From Acuticoccus mangrovi (lineage in GTDB: Bacteria > Pseudomonadota > Alphaproteobacteria > Rhizobiales > Amorphaceae), in contig NZ_JAEKJA010000001.1 of the NCBI RefSeq assembly GCF_016411865.1, forward strand, positions 62,001 through 126,000: a DNA stretch of 64,000 bases. The letters are read 5' to 3'. Shown piece by piece: positions 61,602 through 64,000 of the stretch. The position numbers were made by a program, and so were the translations under genes. The notes under the pieces were generated by a model. It was not told the DNA's origin, did no database searches, and saw only the letters and a list, made by a program, of their open reading frames with translations. Positions within the stretch are counted from its first letter, which is position 1. Each line of letters starts with the position of its first letter.

Positions 61602-62855
61602 TCAGGCCCAGCGGTTGGCCACCGCGGGCAGAATGCGGCCGGTCGCCTCGCCGAAGCCGATGCGGTAGCCCTCGCCCTCGCAGTGGCCGCGCAGGGTCAG
61701 GCGGTCGCCGTCCTCGATGAAGGAGCGCGTCTCGCCGGTGTCGAGGGCGAAGGGCTCCTTGCCGCCCCACGAGATCTCGAGGAGCGAGCCGTGCTCGCCG
61801 CGCGTCGGGCCGGAGATGGTGCCGGAGCCGAGGAGATCGCCCACGCGCATGCCGCATCCGCCGACCGCGTGGTGGGCGAGCTGCTGGGCGGACGAATAGT
61901 ACATCTCGCGATAGTTGGTGCGGCTGATGATGGTCTCGCGATCGGCGCCGGGAGGCTCCATCGCCACTTCGAGGTGGATGTCGTAGAGGCCGGGTGCCGC
62001 CTGGTGGAGATAAGGCAGCTCCGGCACCTCGCGCGGCGGCAGCGGGGCGCGGAACGGCTCGAGCGCCGCCCGCGTCACCACCCACGGGCTGATGGTGGTG
62101 CCGAACGCCTTGCCCTGGAAGGGGCCGAGCGGCACGTACTCCCAGGCTTGGATGTCCCGGCTCGACCAGTCGTTGAGGAGGACGTAGCCGAAGATCATCG
62201 CGTCGGCCTCTTCGACGGTGATCGGCGCGCCCCAGGGCGAGGCGACGCCCACCACGGCGCCGAGCTCCAGTTCGATGTCCATCCGCAGCGACGGGCCGAA
62301 GGTGGGCGCGGCCGCGTCGGGTGGCTTGCGCTGGCCGAGCGGGCGATGGATGTCGGTGCCCGACACCACCACCGAGGAGGCGCGCCCGTTGTAGCCGATC
62401 GGAATGTGCAGCCAGTTGGGCGGAAGCGCGTTCTCCGGCCCGCGAAACATCGTGCCGACGTTGGAGGCGTGCATCTTGGAGGCGTAGAAGTCGGTGTATT
62501 CGCTCACCGCGAAGGGGAGGTGGTGGGTGACCGCGTCGAGCGGCACCAGGGCGTCGTCGATGGGCGTCTCGGCGCCCTCGGCGAGGAGGGTGGTGAGCTG
62601 CTCGCGCACCCGTGCCCAGGCCGCTGGCCCGAGCGCCATGAACGGGTTGAGGCGGTCGGCCGCGAACACCGGCGCGCCCGCGTCGAGCCGGCCGTCGGCC
62701 TCGAGCGCGGCGAGGTCGAGCGCGAAATCACCGATCGCCACCGCGCAGCGCGGCGGCGATCCGGCGGTGGAGATCACCCCGAAGGGCAGGTTGTTGAGCG
62801 GGAAGTCGCTGGTGGCGCTGTTGGCGCTCGCGATGCGGCTCGCGATCAAAGGCAT
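61602..62855 (-). CDS. fahA: fumarylacetoacetase
   Basis: The 417-residue enzyme has the metal-binding residues in YTDFYASKMHASN, the ELELG motif (Glu pair) and LLNDWSSRDIQAWEYVPLGPF. It hydrolyses fumarylacetoacetate to fumarate and acetoacetate, the last step of tyrosine/homogentisate breakdown. ATG 62855 begins the family-typical N-terminus. It lies 64 bases downstream of hmgA on the same strand. Confidence 0.94.
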   Translation of the reverse strand: MPLIASRIASANSATSDFPLNNLPFGVISTAGSPPRCAVAIGDFALDLAALEADGRLDAGAPVFAADRLNPFMALGPAAWARVREQLTTLLAEGAETPIDDALVPLDAVTHHLPFAVSEYTDFYASKMHASNVGTMFRGPENALPPNWLHIPIGYNGRASSVVVSGTDIHRPLGQRKPPDAAAPTFGPSLRMDIELELGAVVGVASPWGAPITVEEADAMIFGYVLLNDWSSRDIQAWEYVPLGPFQGKAFGTTISPWVVTRAALEPFRAPLPPREVPELPYLHQAAPGLYDIHLEVAMEPPGADRETIISRTNYREMYYSSAQQLAHHAVGGCGMRVGDLLGSGTISGPTRGEHGSLLEISWGGKEPFALDTGETRSFIEDGDRLTLRGHCEGEGYRIGFGEATGRILPAVANRWA

Positions 62856-62883
62856 GGGCAGGCTCGATGTGCGTCGGAAGGGG

Positions 62884-62903
62884 CGGCGCGCCGGAGCGCG
62901 CCG
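62884..62903 (-). other. hairpin between hmgA and fahA
   Basis: A perfect 8-bp stem (CGGCGCGC / GCGCGCCG) closed by a 4-base loop lies in the 64-base gap between hmgA and fahA. It could cause mRNA processing or attenuation within the operon. Confidence 0.4.
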
Positions 62904-62919
62904 GGGGAGCGATCCATGC

Positions 62920-64000
62920 TCACTTGATGCCGGGGGTGCCGTCGAACTTCTTCTCAAGCCCTTCCCAGCAGTCGACATAGTTGTCCTGGAGCGGGGCCTC
63001 CTCCGCGGCGAAGCGGGTGAGGTGCTGGGGAAAGCGCGTCTCGAACATGAACGACATGGTGTCCTTCAGCTTCACCGGCACCATCGGCTCGTTGGACGCC
63101 TTCTCGAAGGCGTCGTGATCGGGCCCGTGGGGCAGCATCATGTTGTGCAGGCTCATGCCGCCGGGCACGAACCCTTCGGGCTTCGCGTCGTAGACGCCGT
63201 AGATGTTGCCCATGAGCTCCGACATGATGTTCTTGTGGTACCAAGGCGGGCGGAAGGTGTGCTCGGCCGGCAGCCAGCGTTCGGGGAAGATCACGAAGTC
63301 GATGTTGGCGGTGCCCTCCACGCCCGAGGGCGCCGTCAGCACGGTGAAGATCGACGGGTCGGGGTGATCGAAGAGGATCGCGCCGACGGGGGAGAAGGCG
63401 CGCAGGTCGTACTTCGCCGGCGCGTAGTTGCCGTGCCAGGCAACGACGTCGAGCGGCGAGTGGCCGATCGGTGTCTCGTGGAACTGGCCGCACCACTTGA
63501 TGATCACGCGACCCTCGCAGGCGCGGTCCTCGAAGGCGGCGACGGGGGTCTTGAAGTCGCGCGAGTTGGCGAGGCAGTTGGCGCCGATGGGGCCGCGGCC
63601 GGGCAGGGCGAACTTCGCCCCGTAGTTCTCGCACACGAAGCCGCGGGCGGGACCGCCGGCGAGCTTCACCGCGAACAGCATGCCGCGCGGCAGGATGGCG
63701 ATCTCGAGCGGCTCCACCGCCATCACGCCGAGCTCGGTCTCGATGATCAGCGCCCCGTCCTGCGGCACGATCAGGAGCTCCGAATCGGCGGAGTAGAACC
63801 ACTCGTCCTCCATGTCCGCCGTCGCGAGGTAGATGTGGGCGGCCATACCCACCTGGGTGTTCACGTCGCCGGCGGTGGTCATCGTGCGCATGCCGGTGAC
63901 GAAGGTCAGCCGCTCCGACGTCATCGGCACCGGGTCCCAGCGATACTGGCCGAGGCTGATGATGGCGTCGTCGACGTGCGGCGCCGACTTCCAGTACGGA
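62920..64000 (-). CDS. hmgA: homogentisate 1,2-dioxygenase (N-terminus beyond window)
   Basis: The frame runs open through base 64000, so about 360 C-terminal residues are present and the start lies outside. It opens the homogentisate ring to maleylacetoacetate. The iron ligands H and E are in [13 protein letters not shown], the third His in [10 protein letters not shown], and the active-site base His in [12 protein letters not shown]. It is the first gene seen of the operon with fahA, the MBL protein, the monooxygenase and DUF2783. No maleylacetoacetate isomerase gene is in the window. Confidence 0.96.
   Translation of the reverse strand, partial: PYWKSAPHVDDAIISLGQYRWDPVPMTSERLTFVTGMRTMTTAGDVNTQVGMAAHIYLATADMEDEWFYSADSELLIVPQDGALIIETELGVMAVEPLEIAILPRGMLFAVKLAGGPARGFVCENYGAKFALPGRGPIGANCLANSRDFKTPVAAFEDRACEGRVIIKWCGQFHETPIGHSPLDVVAWHGNYAPAKYDLRAFSPVGAILFDHPDPSIFTVLTAPSGVEGTANIDFVIFPERWLPAEHTFRPPWYHKNIMSELMGNIYGVYDAKPEGFVPGGMSLHNMMLPHGPDHDAFEKASNEPMVPVKLKDTMSFMFETRFPQHLTRFAAEEAPLQDNYVDCWEGLEKKFDGTPGIK

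Noticed and set aside
1-64000. tRNA, rRNA, insertion sequences, attachment sites
   Set aside because: No T-loop-like sequences, terminal inverted repeats with transposase frames, or integrase genes were noticed by eye; a tRNA or IS search tool could overturn this.

Overview
The window reads as chromosomal DNA from a high-GC (about 70% by eye) alphaproteobacterium, most likely of the Hyphomicrobiales. This rests on a DUF2865 secreted protein, a class II DAHP synthase, a lone GluRS paralogue, MarR-GNAT and MocR regulators, TTT and TRAP uptake systems, and a GTTC-N7-GTTC-like (alphaproteobacterial) LexA half-site pair. Genes are tightly packed, both strands are used, and ATGA stop/start overlaps are frequent. 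I see no tRNA, rRNA, insertion sequence, prophage or CRISPR array.

Bases 1-8.3 kb: end of a class II DAHP synthase gene, nadE overlapping a glutamyl-tRNA synthetase, a DUF2865 secreted protein, and a two-gene DNA-repair operon (radical SAM/helix-hairpin-helix protein plus DUF4130-UdgX fusion) with a near-consensus LexA box just upstream. 8.5-28.4 kb: an orphan betaine-type binding protein coupled to an L,D-transpeptidase, a lipoprotein, an O-antigen-ligase-like protein, a cytochrome c/GMC flavoprotein/Tat small-subunit trio, small secreted proteins, an SDR, two glycosyltransferases, pyruvate dehydrogenase E2 and E3 genes separated by unrelated genes, glyS, and a secreted OmpA-domain protein with a 17-unit glutamine-rich repeat.

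28.4-42.4 kb: a catabolic block with amidase, N-carbamoyl amino-acid amidohydrolase type M20 enzyme, N-carbamoylsarcosine-amidase-like isochorismatase, CoA-acylating semialdehyde dehydrogenase (mmsA), HpcH/HpaI aldolase and a complete tctCBA transporter. It is followed by a flavin reductase, an HBM-type chemoreceptor, and an SDR divergent from a MarR-GNAT fusion across a perfect 11-bp inverted repeat. 42.4-54.3 kb: a second catabolic block, with dctPQM, a MocR regulator, a histidinol-phosphate-aminotransferase-like enzyme, hydantoinase/oxoprolinase A and B subunits and a maleate-isomerase-like racemase on the minus strand. Divergently, a DUF1185 protein is coupled to an enamidase-like amidohydrolase. 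I infer that this block imports and opens a small cyclic amide or lactam, and it is the best candidate here for an undescribed pathway.

54.4-64 kb: a membrane transporter-like protein, an SMR efflux protein, a half-size ABC exporter, rpmE with a clear terminator, and a homogentisate-type aromatic operon on the minus strand. That operon holds hmgA (cut by the window edge), fahA, an MBL-fold protein with an altered metal site, an FAD monooxygenase and a DUF2783 protein. Product names come from recognising motifs and sequence feel, not from searches.
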